Shown here: in pieces, positions 23,048-34,639 of the stretch
Layout: each line of letters starts with the position of its first letter
How positions within the stretch are numbered: position 1 is the first letter of the stretch
NCBI GenBank assembly: GCA_021432635.1
Contig: MU270030.1
Location: 248,001 to 312,000 of the forward strand
Source: Thozetella sp. PMI_491
Lineage: Eukaryota; Ascomycota; Sordariomycetes; Chaetosphaeriales; Chaetosphaeriaceae
Direction: 5' to 3'
Length of the DNA stretch: 64,000 nt
Program-made: the position numbers and the translations under genes
The notes under the pieces: generated by a model
Told to the model about the DNA's origin: nothing
Seen by the model: the letters and a program-made list of their open reading frames with translations, nothing else
The model's database searches: none

Positions 23048-24643
23048 TTACAAAGAGTTCTGTAGTCTGACGTATCCTAGCTGCAGCAGGCGATTGCCAA
23101 ACTCGATAAGATAATAGTCGGCGTATATGAGCCCGTGCTCTGCGCTGCGGGCAAGATTATGCTCATTCCAGGCGACTGTCGAATCCCTCAGGATACTATC
23201 AAATGTCTTCAACTCTGGGTTGGCGCTCTCCACAGACACACCGCCGTTGGGTACAGAATGAAGGCGCGCTTGCTCCCGAGAGAGAGACAAGCTCAACGTG
23301 TCTTGGACAATGTTCAAAGCGCCGTCTCGATATCGATTTGCCCGCGTGTGGAGCCCCCGCGCCATCAGTGCCTGTGCCAAAATGAGCATGCCGTTTGCCG
23401 CTGCCACGCCGGCCGAGACGTCGCGTCGGGGGGCCTTCATGTCTTCTATTGGAGCATCGAAGTCCCATAGCGGAACGTACCGCCCCGCTCTTGTGAAGCC
23501 ATCACTATCCGTGCCAATAATCTCAACGCAACCCGGCGCGTCCTCTAATCTGAGCATGAAGTATTCTGCCAGGCCGCAGGCCGCATCGAGGAAGATCTGC
23601 TCTCCGGTCCAGGCAAACGTCTGAGCATAACCCATGATGGCCCAGGCCTGACCTCGCGACCATGTCGAGGACGGCGCGTATCCTTGTGCCGTGCGGATCT
23701 CCTTGATCTCTCCGGTGGTAGGCAAGAAGTTGACAACGTGGCAGGTGCTATAAAGCAGACCGTCATACCCGTCCCGCCTACGCTCGGGCTCCGGTCGCAG
23801 ATGGGTCCTCAACAGGGTTCTTGCGTGGGTATCAGCTGCTTCAGCAAGGTGACTGTAGCCTGTGTGCGCGGCTGCGTAGAAGAGCAGATCTAGATTGCAC
23901 AATGAGTCGATGATGACAAGGAAGTTCTCCATTTTGCTCTGGATGTTGACGTTTTTCTGCCAGGTGAGAGAATCCCATGACCGAATGGCGCCTACCCGGG
24001 CATCGAATCGCGAGTACAGACTTGACGCTGCAGTACAAATGCTCTGTAGCGCTCCTCGGTCATGGAGCAGCTCCCAGCGCGGCCGCATGTGAGGCATGAT
24101 CATGAAGCCCAGATCGTGTGTGTCCGTCCTGTGTGCAGCGCGGTGCAGAGGCTCTGACCACGTCTTGGCGAGGACTTCGAGCTTGTCACGCACATCGGCC
24201 GACAGCAGCTGTGAGTCGCCGTGACGCATGCTTCCGGGGTACTTAATCGTTCGTTCAAGGAGCAGGTAGATGCTGCCAGGGAAGAAACCACACGTCCAGA
24301 AGTCTCTTGCTCGAAGGTTGTACTGGCCCTCGGTCAACCCTGACTGTGGAACGAGCTCCGGATAGAGACTGGGAGGGTTCTCGTAGTCTGTCAGCTGATT
24401 GCTCAGGCACATTGTGAGAGAAAGGCACTAGCTCTGACTGACATTATTCTGAAGGCAACTTTCTGCCAGTCGTAAGATCTTGGCCGTCACATTTTCTGAG
24501 TACAGCTTGCTGAAAAGGGTTGTCCTCGGTTGCTGATTCCGAGCAGCAGAAGCGTCCTCCTGCGGTACCCCTTTGGTTTCAAGGTGGCCGCTGGTGGCCC
24601 GATCGCCAGCGTGGCTTAAGCCGTTGGTGACGGTTGCTGTCAT
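23048..24643 (-). CDS. GH88 unsaturated glucuronyl hydrolase-like
   Basis: Alpha/alpha-barrel enzyme that hydrates the delta-4,5 bond of unsaturated uronyl residues left by polysaccharide lyases. Two exons on the minus strand, 24643-24443 and 24394-23048, give 515 aa, longer than bacterial forms (about 380) mainly through an N-terminal extension of 67 residues. The two key Asp residues appear in THDLGF (Asp161) and IIDSLCNLDLLF (Asp230). DFWTCGFFPGSIYLL and the SSTWSRGQAWAIMG block are typical. The 48-nt intron has a GTCAGT donor. A shorter protein starting at 24412 is the alternative. No signal peptide. It is divergent from a DUF2264 gene, a pairing that suggests shared work on acidic glycans or glucuronides. 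Confidence 0.88.
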
Positions 24644-25028
24644 GGCCAATCACGAGAGAGTGGTTTCTGACGCAGAGTGCCTTAGTCTGGAGTCTCCTTA
24701 TGCCTGATTGCGGCTGCTTCCACTTTAAAAACATTGGCCACATTGCACAGTAAATGTCGGGCTTCGGTGAAAGTGGGGGGTACGTACAATCGTTCGTTTT
24801 CCGATGCACCCACCCATTAGTGTTAATCTCGGAGGAAGGGTGTGGCGCTAGGAAGGGGCGATCGTCCGGTTTCCGATGCAACTCGCGAGCCCTTCCGATG
24901 CAACTCGCGAGCCCAGCTAATGAGGCACACGATGAATGCAGGCCGAATTTCCCAGGCCCAGTCCTTAATCCAACAACATAGTCCGTATCAAGTTCGAACT
25001 GGGATGAAAGGATCGAACGCGCACCGAA
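24644..25028. promoter_or_regulatory. Bidirectional promoter, GH88 / DUF2264
   Basis: A 385-nt divergent region. The 10-mer TTCCGATGCA occurs three times (24799, 24871, 24893), the last two inside a perfect 22-bp tandem repeat. An ATCGTCCG word at 24861 also occurs in the beta-galactosidase promoter (19860). These are candidate sites for one regulator acting on both promoters. Confidence 0.55.
24871..24914. repeat. Perfect 22-bp tandem repeat
   Basis: Two identical copies, 24871-24892 and 24893-24914, each with TTCCGATGCA followed by ACTCGCGAGCCC, the latter containing the palindrome CTCGCGAG. It lies about 230 nt upstream of the GH88 start and about 115 nt upstream of the DUF2264 start. Confidence 0.85.
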
Positions 25029-27325
25029 ATGCCAGGACTTTTAGGTTTCTCTGACAACCCGCTCGTGACGCGCAACGATGTAGTGCGAGCAAGCAAAGCG
25101 TTGATTGCGCCGCTCCTGCCGCACTTCTCGCCGGCACGCGCGCGGGTGCGCGTTCCCGTCAGCATCGGCACGCATTTCGACGAGACAGCCGCTCAGCTAG
25201 AAGGTTTCGCCCGGCCACTCTTCGTGGTTGGGGCGTTGCTCCATGCTGGTGAGCCTATCAATGACCTCCTGCGGCCTTGGGTTGACGGCTTTTCGGCTGG
25301 CACCGACCCTGATCACCCGGAATACTGGGGCGACATCCAAGACAAGGACCAGAGGATGGTGGAGGCCGAGATGGTAGCTTTTGGCCTGCTCGCAGCGCCC
25401 CGCGAGGTTTTGTGGGACCAATTTGACGAGAGGACCAAGTTCAACGTCGCACAATGGTTGCGACGCCTTCGGGGGCGGGACATACACACCTCCAACTGGC
25501 TCTGGTTCCGGGTCATGTCGAGCATCGCCTTAATCAAGGTTTGCGGTGTGGACCACGAGGAACTCCGAGCTCAGATGGATACGGACTTGAAACAGCTTGA
25601 TGCTATGTATCTACAGGATGGTTGGTCAAGCGATGGCATCTGGCCAGATGGGGATGCCGTCTTTGCAACGGAAGTGGCTCTATTCGAGGAAACTGGGAAG
25701 AGAAACCAGAGGTTTTGGTCGCGTCAGGCTGATTACTACTCTGGTAGCTTCGCCATTCAGTTTAGCCAGCTCCTGTACGTCAAGTTTGCATCGGATCTTG
25801 ACCCCGCAAGAGCTGCAAAATACCGCCAACAGGCCAGAGACTTTGGAAGCCAATTCTGGAGGTATTTCGATTACGAAGGTCCGTCCATCCACTTCTTTCT
25901 ACCTCCCCTCTCTCTCTCTTTCCCATCTTGAGTTCTGACCCGACTGAAGGCGCCGCAATTCCCTACGGCCGGTCTTTGACCTACAGGTTTGCATGCGCCG
26001 GCTTCTTCGCGGCGCTGGCCCTCGCGGAGGTAGATGGTCTGCCCGCCCCGCTGTCCGCGCCTGGTGCTCTCAAAGGCCATCTCCTGAGGCATCTTCGCTG
26101 GTGGGCGCAGCGTTCAAGCGACATTTTTCGTCCGGACGGCACAATAAACATAGGGTGGCGCTATCCGTAAGTCTACTACCTTCCTAATCTCCGTGGGTTT
26201 CACGAGGATGAGGACGAGGACACTCTGTCTAAATTTTACACGGTACATAGAAATATGTTCCTAAGCGAAGATTACAACTCGCCGCAGTCGGTGTATTGGG
26301 CTCTGAAGTCATTTGTCGTTGTGGCTCTGGCCGCGGACAAGGGATTCTGGACGGAACGGGAGACTCCATACCCGGAGATGTCCCCCGGCGTTTGCTATCT
26401 TCCGGCGCCGCGTCAAATGCTCTGCAACCATCCGGACGGGAACCACCACTTTCTGCTGAACCCGTCGCAGTACTTGACCAGGCCGTTCAAGAATGCAACT
26501 GCAAAGTACTGCAAGTTCGCCTACTCGTCAGCCTTCACCTTCTCCCTCGCCGTGGGCAACATCGTTGTTAGCCAGATCGCTCCAGACAACTCCCTCCTCC
26601 TCAGCCGAGACGGAACTGAGACTTGGGCCACGAAAACAATCTGCACAGACGCGCAGATCGGCATTGCGACCGTCGTAGGGTCGGCCACCGAGGAGCTACC
26701 GTTGGTCTCGGCGCGTTGGTTCCCCTGGGCGAATCGCCAAGTCTCCATCACGACAACTTTGATACCTCCCTCGAATCGGTGGCCGGATTGGCATCTGAGA
26801 GTGCACCGAATCTTGGTGCACGAGGAACTAAAGACTCTGCACACCGTGGAAGGGGGGTTTGCGATCCATGGTCATCACCGGTTAGACACCCGGCCGCTCA
26901 ACGCGGTTGCGGCGGATGAGTTGAGTCATGACCGGCAAGTAGGAGCCGCCGAAGGGGTATATCAACAGGGCAATGGCGTCGTCATCTTTTCGTCTGCTGG
27001 AGCTTCGGGGATCTCAGCAGAACCGCTGGTTCGAGACGGGGCATCCACAACTATCTCGGCTATTAAGATGGAGGCTAACACCAACTTGATGGCGCCCCGC
27101 ACACTCGCGCCCGTCATCGAACATTCATTCTCACACCTAGCTGCTGGCAAAGAAATCGTCTTGGTGACCAAGGTCTTTGCCATATCGAGCCAGGCCAACG
27201 GCGCTCGACGAATTTCTGGAAAGACTGCGCTAAAGCGATGGTTGGACCAACCGCAGGCCAAATATGCCGTTTCTTCCGACTCGAGCCCTGAAGTGCGAGG
27301 AGACCATATACAAGTTACGTCTTGA
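25029..27325 (+). CDS. DUF2264 protein
   Basis: Member of the DUF2264 family (PF10022), a large alpha-barrel-plus-beta-sandwich protein often encoded beside glycan-degrading enzymes. Three exons, 25029-25878, 25950-26166, 26251-27325, give 713 aa. The N-terminal helical barrel carries the family hallmark YFDYEG-IPYGRSL-YRF, restored exactly by removing intron 1 (donor GTCCGT). The C-terminal half, after the YNSPQSVYW segment, is beta-rich like polysaccharide lyase C-domains. No signal peptide. The divergent pairing with GH88 suggests it works on the same acidic saccharide, perhaps as a hydrolase or lyase. No activity is assigned with confidence. Confidence 0.88.
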
Positions 27326-27456
27326 AGGGACGCGATAGCTTCCCGAGGTCAATCAAGGAAGGAAATGGGTAGATTACAGTACAAATTGCGAGAACACGCC
27401 GAGCGTTCCCTGGCGCTAGAAGGCGTTATTGACCTAAGCATTTTAGTAGAAATGCT
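27326..27456. terminator. Short convergent 3' region
   Basis: Only 131 nt separate the stop codons of the convergent DUF2264 and regulator genes, so their 3' UTRs probably overlap. Confidence 0.4.
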
Positions 27457-30400
27457 TCATAGCCCAGACCTTTCAGTGTCGAAATTATCGGTGAAGAACA
27501 TGAAATCATCAAGGTGAATGATACGGTTCATCTCTAAGAAACTTTGGTCCATCAAACACTCAGAGATGGCAGAAAGATCGTCTGTTGCCAGATCAGGGGC
27601 GAGCAAGCCTGGCGACCCGACCGGCGCGAAGCGTACTTCTTCCGGTTGGAGCTGGTCCGCTATGAATGAACGAGGCGGGGACGACGGATTCCCGTAGCCG
27701 TCACTTGTCTTGCCAGCAAGATTGCCACTAGCCGCTTCAGTTGATGTCAGCCCCGCCCCATCTTGGCATAAAGCCTCTCCTGGGGAAGGACCTGTTTGCC
27801 CTTGGTCAACTGCCAGCTGCTGGTTGATAATGGGAGTCACCTCAGACAGGATGTCCATCGCTTGCGTCCTATTCATGCCTCGCTGACCGCCTCGGATTAA
27901 TACACTGAGAGCGTGCGCTGAATCTCTCTGGCACAGCTCATGCAGACCGTGAAGCTGGGCTGCCAAGGAACCAGCCAAAGGAAGGAGCCCGTTGTCTGCT
28001 TGCACAAGACGGCCTTTCCACGTTCGGCTCATCGTTTCGAGGCTCTTAACCAGTGTCCAGAATTCCGGAGCCAGTGGTACGTAGTAGTACAGCGAATGCA
28101 CTAGGCCAAGATGTGCGTGAGCAGGACGAACTATTCTTCCGGGAAGGGTCCACCAACCTAGCAGTGTCTTTGCACTGACAAACACGCAAACCACAAAATG
28201 AGGTGCTATAACCCGCCGCACTAGCGCGTGCTCCAAATAGTTGACGGTAATATTTGCTGTCTCCAAAGCAGCGACAAGGCAAGTTTCCGCACTGCAAGTA
28301 TTCGGGAGCCTCAGTTGCCTCAACTCTCCCCGTGGGTATCCTATTTGCTGGTGTAGCAAGATCAAGGATGTGTTGTGCGTGATGTGAGCCAATGTCATGT
28401 TGGGGTCCATCGCGACGGTAGGGTTCGGCGCACGGTTCGGATCTTTCCACTTCTGCGGGAGAAACAATTTCCAGCTAATAAATCAGAACGGGTATCAGTC
28501 TTTATCTCTCATTATGCGGTCACATAGGGAAAGAAATTAGTCCAGGGGAAGGGTCATATACTGGACCAGTCGGAGATCCAACTCCTTGAATCGAGTTAAC
28601 CAGTTAGATACCTCTTGCCTGTTGGCAAAGTCGATCTTCTGCTGCAGAAAATAGGCGTTTATGCGGCTCAGCGACTCGACCGATTCGATATAGTAGGCGA
28701 AAGCGCCAATATTGGGCATTGCTGCGGGGGCGAGGCCGTCGGTGTGAGGGGAGTTCGAATTCGCCGTGGCATCGCCGCCAGGAGCGCCGGATCCAGTGGC
28801 CCGCCCAGCATTTTCGTACTTAGACCGCAAAAAAGTTATGGTATTCCCAATCTTCGCAGCAGAGTGATCCCATAAACCAAGATATGGAGTCACTGCCGGC
28901 AGGGACCTACGCCACAGGCCTCCATCCACAGGCAGCCTTCGACAAACATCGTCTGCGGTGAGGCTGACATTCCAGCTTTTGTACCAAGTCAGTGTACCTC
29001 GACCTCAATAGATATTTTTGTACCGAGCGGCAAAGGGGTTGATTACCCGGTCATAATGGAACAGAACCTTCAAAACTGTAAGCCGCAAAAGCCGCGAGAT
29101 AGACATCACAAGGAAAAAGAATAACTAGATAGGATTCAATACCTGTCAAGAAGAAATATATTCCAAAACACTCTTCTCCGCTCTTCTTCTTCGATCCAGC
29201 TCTGCGGTGCGGCTAGTGACGGCAGGTTGGGCAACAATGTTGCACGATCGTCGAGCCCAGGCTCCTCGATGCTCAGGTGGAGGTATTGGACCGTTCTAGT
29301 CAGGGAACCGATAGTCGACCAAGCCTTCGAAGTCTCCCCTTGGCTAATCTGCACCATCCACGTTAGCAGGAGAGTCGGCTCTGGCCTAACGAAGGGCTAC
29401 TTAGAAGGGGCTCGGGGGCTGCTTCTTCGACAACTACTCCCCATCCTTCGCCGACGGTGCACTCACGTCAGTAAAGGTAATGATGATGAGGGCCTGAAGG
29501 TTCTGCAAGGTCAGGTCATCCATGGCATTTAATACAACAGTATCCCGAGATCCTCGGACCACATCGACGATTTGCTCCACCGGAACGAAAGCGCTCTCCC
29601 CTTCGACAAGTCGCAAGGCGGCCACGATGATGGCATGTAGAATTATAGAGTTCCGATTGCGGCCGTGCTCGTCGAGAATGTTCTTTCGAAATTGAGCTTC
29701 ATGTAGGATTGGAATCCACGGGTGAATATGTTCAAAATAGGAGTCCAGCAGCTCCTCCACCATATCGGGAGATGACAGAACCATGTGCGGAGCGGTCAGA
29801 AACCTGGAGTGCTCCACTGGCAAGTCATAATGCACATTTCTTTCGAGGCGGGCGCGTTTCCGGGGGATGTTTGGGCTGGATCCGATCCCGTTGGGCTGGA
29901 TCGAATTGTATCTGATAGATGATGACGCAACTCCGGGAGAGGACGGATTGTTCAGGCTAGCAAGGTTTGAGCTCAGACTCTGCAATACTTGCGCCAATTC
30001 CGAGACAATTCCAAGAGCATTCAGGTCGCTCGACGGAGTATGAGAGACGTGTGATCCGGCGGTCGGAGCTGGTGGTGGCGTACATCTAGTCACTTCATCG
30101 TGAAAGACGGCAGTCTCCAGAGCCTCTGAAATGTGGAAACCTCAGCATTGGTGCTCCGATCCAGCACATGAGGCAGTGACGAACAGACGCTTACCAATAC
30201 GCCGACTGAGGGCATCGACGATTCCACTTTTAAGTCCAGGTTTCTTCCTTTGGTAGTCGTACCTGCATTCTGAGTCTTTACCGCGTTAATCCATGTTTAT
30301 CTAGGAAAGGGAAAGACATTGCACCAGGGAACCGTCCTACCCAGCCGTCTGCAGTGCGAACACGTCGGCCACTCCTTTGAGCATCGCAATTTACGCTTGC

Positions 30401-30533
30401 GGCATCCGTCGCACTGCGTCTGCTCTTCAGCACAAGTTCTCCAAGGAAAGATACCAAGAGACGCAGAACTTACCGAAGTCGACCCTGCTTCTACTGTGCC
30501 TCCTGCCCTGGAAGCTTCCACGGAACTCTCCAT
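27457..30533 (-). CDS. Zn2Cys6 transcription factor 2
   Basis: Regulator with eight exons on the minus strand: 30533-30474, 30419-30341, 30275-30195, 30125-29467, 29348-29143, 29067-29047, 28975-28562, 28474-27457, giving 845 aa. The spliced zinc cluster is canonical, with Cys at 23, 26, 33, 40, 43 and 50. The sixth Cys comes from exon 3, using acceptor GTAAAG with a GATTAAC branch. A short linker ([20 protein letters not shown]) leads to a coiled coil, then the Fungal_trans domain ([11 protein letters not shown]; later [14 protein letters not shown]). Exon 6 is a 21-nt microexon supplying FCSIMTG of the conserved domain. It sits inside the glycosidase block and is the likely regulator of it (inference from position). 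Confidence 0.9.
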
Positions 30534-31970
30534 TATCGGCGTCGCGGCCGGATCTCAGAGACAATAGGTTACATACGCTCTACATTAGAACAAGTCGATG
30601 CCAGCAAATGGCGACGAACTGGGACTGCACAGGAAGCGTCTGGAAACGCTTAGACCTCCTCGGAGCTTGCCGCCTTCCAAGAACAACATGTGGAGCGATT
30701 GCATGGAGAAGTTACAGTATGTATGTGGAGAAATGCGGGGCAGCCAATTAGATTGGAAGCTAAATGTCTAGGCCCGGAAGAATCACTGGGGCGATACTTC
30801 GTCCACGGTCTCCTCCCCTTACCAGCACACACCTTTTTGAGTGGGCTGGCCAGCGGCAATCTTGTGATCGGAAGCCACTGTTGAATCGACAGCATACGAA
30901 ATTAGCGCGGTGCTTATATGAACTCTGACCAGCGAGCGATGGAGGCCAGCGGGGTGAGCACCACGATGTTCTAGCGCACGTTAAAATCCGGGTTCTTATC
31001 TACGAGAATATCGTGGTCTGAGGATATGTCCCATCCCATACTGCTAACCCTATCGCATGTGACTTGTACGCATCGAGAGGTGCCCGGGAGTAACGAGTCA
31101 CACACCAGCCTGGGTAGCATCCTCAGCCACAGCTCTGGATTTTATACGCGTAAAGCATCCTAGTAGGGCCTCCGGGAGCTAGTCTCCTTAAAGTAAGGTG
31201 CACAAGGCTCGTCGTATACAGGTGACTCGCCCTGACAGGGATACCCCGGGAGAAACATCTTCGATTCGGCTGGCGACATCTATGGTACATCGACAGCTCG
31301 TCGTGTCGGGTAGGACAGAGCTCATAATTAGCCATACACTTATGCGCATGCATTAATTCAGTATATTCGTTTCCGATAGGTACCATGTACAGTACTCTCC
31401 CGGCACTCCCTACACATGATGCCACAACAAAGCCCCGTCGGTGACCCGGATCACAGCAAAGATGGGGCCGCGGAAAAGACAGGGATAATTGGGTTAAGAG
31501 AGACCCGGGATGTCACTGTTCTGCGCAATACATGCAAGGCTAGAGGGATCGGTCAAAGTTCCTCGGCGTAGTTAAGCCGGGCTGGCTATTCCATCCCACC
31601 TTGCGAGGCAAAATACTAACTAGAAGGCATTCTGCCAACCCTACTAATAGGTACGCCAGGCTCGGCAGGACACTTTGACCGAAACCTTACAACTTGTTAG
31701 TTCTAGTCTTGGCCTTGCGGGGTCTCCGAGGCCCGGAAATATCGCCGCCGCTGATCCTCCGGCCTAGGAACTGGGCCCAAGACGAGTCGAGGCTGGATGA
31801 ATTCGAAAGATTATTCAACAATTTGGGGCCGTATTCGGATTCAGTCCGCAAATACGAGCTGTCTGATTTCGGAAACGGGCAAGTGACAGATAGGAGAGAG
31901 GGAGGAAGACATAAGTAGACGGCTCTAACCCCTCCTTCTAAGGTAGACACGCCGCAACAATCTCATCAAG
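30534..31970. other. Intergenic, shared upstream region
   Basis: A 1.44-kb divergent region between the regulator and the secreted saponin-hydrolase-like gene. Short frames here resemble nothing known. The last 150 nt before 31971 should be the promoter of the secreted gene. No repeat or RNA gene was recognised. Confidence 0.5.
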
Positions 31971-33872
31971 ATGTTCCTCTTTCGTGGAGCGACAACTGCC
32001 GCGGTCCTCTGCGGCATCGCCGTCCAGGCCGTCCTTGCTTACAGCGCAGTCCCTCCTCCTCCCGCCCCGGAAACAATCTCGATCACCGAGCTACCTCTCC
32101 CTCCGCTCGCTCCCAACAACGATGCTGGGGCTTGCACGAAACAGATCAACCCTTCTGGGACTGGTTGCCTTGTCAACGGCGTCTTCAATTCCTTCCAGTC
32201 GGGCGATTTCTTGCCGGACGGCAAGCACGCGCTCGCCCAGGTCGTGTTTGCCGGTGCCCCCCTAGCCCCAGACCCGGCAAGCGTGTATTCCGGAATGCAA
32301 GTCATTCTTGTAAAGACCGATGGCACCAGCTTTTCGAACGGGGACTCCTGGAAGTGCATCACGTGTGGCGTACCAGCCCAGAATGCTGACGCTATCGACA
32401 ACTCACTCTACGACTATCCGCAAGCGTTTAGAGACGGCTCGCGCCTGCTGATTGGACATAACATCCTGGACTGCGGCGGCCAGCAACTGACGAGCGACGA
32501 TTGCACCCCCAACAATACCTTTATCTACCCGCTCCGGTGGAACGTTGCCGCTGACGGGTCCGGGCCGACAGGAGCTATCCGAGAGCTCCGATTGCATCCC
32601 GATCAGGTTCACCTTTCATTCAACAGCTTTTCCTATAGCAGCGGTTCCCTAGGCCAGTTCGGGTACTTCGCCCGTCTAGCCTTTGACCCCCAGCCTACGC
32701 AAGGGATACCGCTAGTGCCGCGGTACGATCTAGTGAACGTCACCCGGCTATACAGCCCCGATACGCCACACCCGTTAAGCACAAGCGGCAGCCAAATATT
32801 GCTACACCCGCAGGCAATTGCGGTGGGCGAGGCACGTGGGTTCAATGGCGATGGTACCGAAGTCACATACGTTGGAACCTCAACTGAGAGCGGCAATGTC
32901 GATGTATATGCCGCCCATCTGACGACGGGAGTCGTCCGGCGGTTGACCAGCCACCCGGAGTACTGCGACCCTGTAGCTTTCTCGCCCAATAATAAGTGGA
33001 TAGCGATTATGGATGGTCGCGGGAGCGGGCGGAATATGTTCCTTGGCGGCATGCGAGGAATCCCTCCACTCGTGGACATCGTGGCCGGAGTCTTCCCCTC
33101 GGCGACCCGTAACAACGGCCTCCGCCGCTTCTTCGAGCCGTATCTCCTCGACTTCTACGGCGATCGTGGCAACTACTATGGCCAAAAGATCAACGGCGAT
33201 AATAATGGAATCAGGGGAAGCGGGAGTTTTAATGACCCCGAATGGAACGGCATGGCCGACCCTCGATGGTCGCCGGACAGCAGGCAGCTCGTCTTCTGGC
33301 AAACCCACACCATCTCTCCCGCTTGTGGCAGTCCGAATCCTCTTCCTTGTTATAACTCCACCGAGCCTGGCGGCCGGAACTACCGAATGTACATAGCAAC
33401 CTTCACCAGTCGTGCACCCACCGAGCCTGCCCCGGTCCAAGAACATTCCGATACCATCCCGTGGGGCATACCATACATACCTGGAGATCCAGATCCTGCC
33501 CCCCCTCGCCTTGCCGCCGGAATCTACACTCTCACTGGCAAGGCCTCCGGATCGGCGAAGGTCAACATTACCTGGGCCAATGCCCCCGGAACTGGGACTG
33601 TGTCTGTTGTGTACAACCATTACTCGGATGACGGACTCAGCTTTCTAAATGGTAGCGAGCGTGTCGCGGCCACTCTCTTACAGTTGGTGAATTTTTCCTT
33701 TGACTGGTATTCAGACATCGAGCAGTTCGGAGCCGTCTGCGGTACTAAAAGGACGGGCCCGGGGGGGTATCAAGCAAGAATTACCATCGGGAAGAGCTTC
33801 CTAGAGTCGAATGGTACCCTGGTTACGACTTTAAATGGGGTTGAATGGCGCAATCCTTTGACTGGGACGTAA
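31971..33872 (+). CDS. Secreted TolB-like beta-propeller protein, resembles fungal saponin hydrolase
   Basis: Intronless, 633 aa. A signal peptide (about 23 residues: basic start, hydrophobic core, cleavage after VLA) implies secretion. Several N-x-S/T sites are present. Propeller-type blades are visible as repeated SPN-KWIAIMDGR and WSPDSRQLVFW segments, as in TolB/PD40 repeats. From memory, the size and the ETISITELPLPPL opening resemble the secreted soyasaponin hydrolases described from Aspergillus oryzae and Neocosmospora, which remove a glucuronosyl chain from triterpenoid saponins. I could not check this by search. If right, it would release an acidic oligosaccharide outside the cell for the neighbouring porter and glycosidases. 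Confidence 0.6.
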   Translation: MFLFRGATTAAVLCGIAVQAVLAYSAVPPPPAPETISITELPLPPLAPNNDAGACTKQINPSGTGCLVNGVFNSFQSGDFLPDGKHALAQVVFAGAPLAPDPASVYSGMQVILVKTDGTSFSNGDSWKCITCGVPAQNADAIDNSLYDYPQAFRDGSRLLIGHNILDCGGQQLTSDDCTPNNTFIYPLRWNVAADGSGPTGAIRELRLHPDQVHLSFNSFSYSSGSLGQFGYFARLAFDPQPTQGIPLVPRYDLVNVTRLYSPDTPHPLSTSGSQILLHPQAIAVGEARGFNGDGTEVTYVGTSTESGNVDVYAAHLTTGVVRRLTSHPEYCDPVAFSPNNKWIAIMDGRGSGRNMFLGGMRGIPPLVDIVAGVFPSATRNNGLRRFFEPYLLDFYGDRGNYYGQKINGDNNGIRGSGSFNDPEWNGMADPRWSPDSRQLVFWQTHTISPACGSPNPLPCYNSTEPGGRNYRMYIATFTSRAPTEPAPVQEHSDTIPWGIPYIPGDPDPAPPRLAAGIYTLTGKASGSAKVNITWANAPGTGTVSVVYNHYSDDGLSFLNGSERVAATLLQLVNFSFDWYSDIEQFGAVCGTKRTGPGGYQARITIGKSFLESNGTLVTTLNGVEWRNPLTGT

Positions 33873-34210
33873 GATGGTTCAATTGATGAACGCGGGCTGC
33901 GGATATAATTTGTGTGTATCTGACAGCGTTCTGGAGAGGAGGCGGACGGAATAGCCACCGATTGTAATCAAGTCGAGAGGTTCATTCAATATAATTCTTG
34001 GATTGACCACCGGGTAACACCAAATCCTCTGCCAACGCGATGGTATATCTATGTAGCTATGGGGTCTGCAACTTCTTGTTGTAGTCGCTGATGATAATAC
34101 GCTGAGAAATGCCGCGTACGAACTTATAATGAGGACCGCCAAAACTTTCACCATGTATTAATAAGTTTGTTGGAATAGCTGTTCGCAGCGCTGGCGAGCT
34201 GTGGAGGATC

Positions 34211-34334
34211 TGTAGTATTAGGATCCCATTGATCACGTGGATTCTTCTTACGTGATCAATGGGAGCATATAAAAGTCGTTCCTGAGCTTATTGGCTCTTA
34301 GGAATAACATACACAAGATAGATACTAATACACA
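34211..34334. repeat. Possible solo LTR fossil
   Basis: A 124-nt segment starts with TGTAGTATTA and ends with TAATACACA, which pair as short inverted ends, and has an internal TATAAAA box. This layout fits a solo LTR of a Ty1/copia-like element. No flanking target-site duplication and no coding part are seen, so the call is weak. A related GGATCCCATT word recurs near 56002. Confidence 0.25.
34225..34263. repeat. 14-bp inverted repeat (hairpin)
   Basis: Perfect arms CCCATTGATCACGT and its complement around an 11-nt loop. Each arm contains an ACGT core. It lies inside the possible solo LTR. Confidence 0.75.
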
Positions 34335-34639
34335 ATACGGATTTACACAGTTTGTTTGCTTTATTGCTTTACGAGATCTCGTACGCTTACCAAACAAAGT
34401 TCGAATAATTTTTTTTAAAAATTTATCTTTCACTATTAGGCGGAATAAAACACCTGAATGAAGAATAAAGTTGACATTTAATGATTGCCAAGATAATACT
34501 TGCGAGCCTCGGAACATGTACGGAATGTTTTGCCTTTGCCGCCTTGGAGATGAACATTCGTTACTTGTACGAGGACGCGTTTATATGTAGCTAATCTTGA
34601 GATTCCGTCGTCCGTGATCTCAAGAATGATATGAAGAAC

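Larger units (their letters stand above)
33873..34639. other. Intergenic with hairpin and possible solo LTR fossil
   Basis: A 767-nt AT-rich spacer between the secreted propeller gene and the DUF1593 relic. A 14-bp perfect inverted repeat lies at 34225-34238 and 34250-34263. Confidence 0.5.

Noticed and set aside
22887-23114. Possible gene after the heat-shock element
   Set aside because: Short, Cys-rich frame with no domain and overlapping the GH88 3' end; chance is more likely.
24981-25015. tRNA-like T-loop word GTTCGAACT
   Set aside because: No matching acceptor stem or anticodon arm around it.
31694-31918. Short frame upstream of the secreted propeller gene
   Set aside because: No family resemblance; it occupies the expected promoter.
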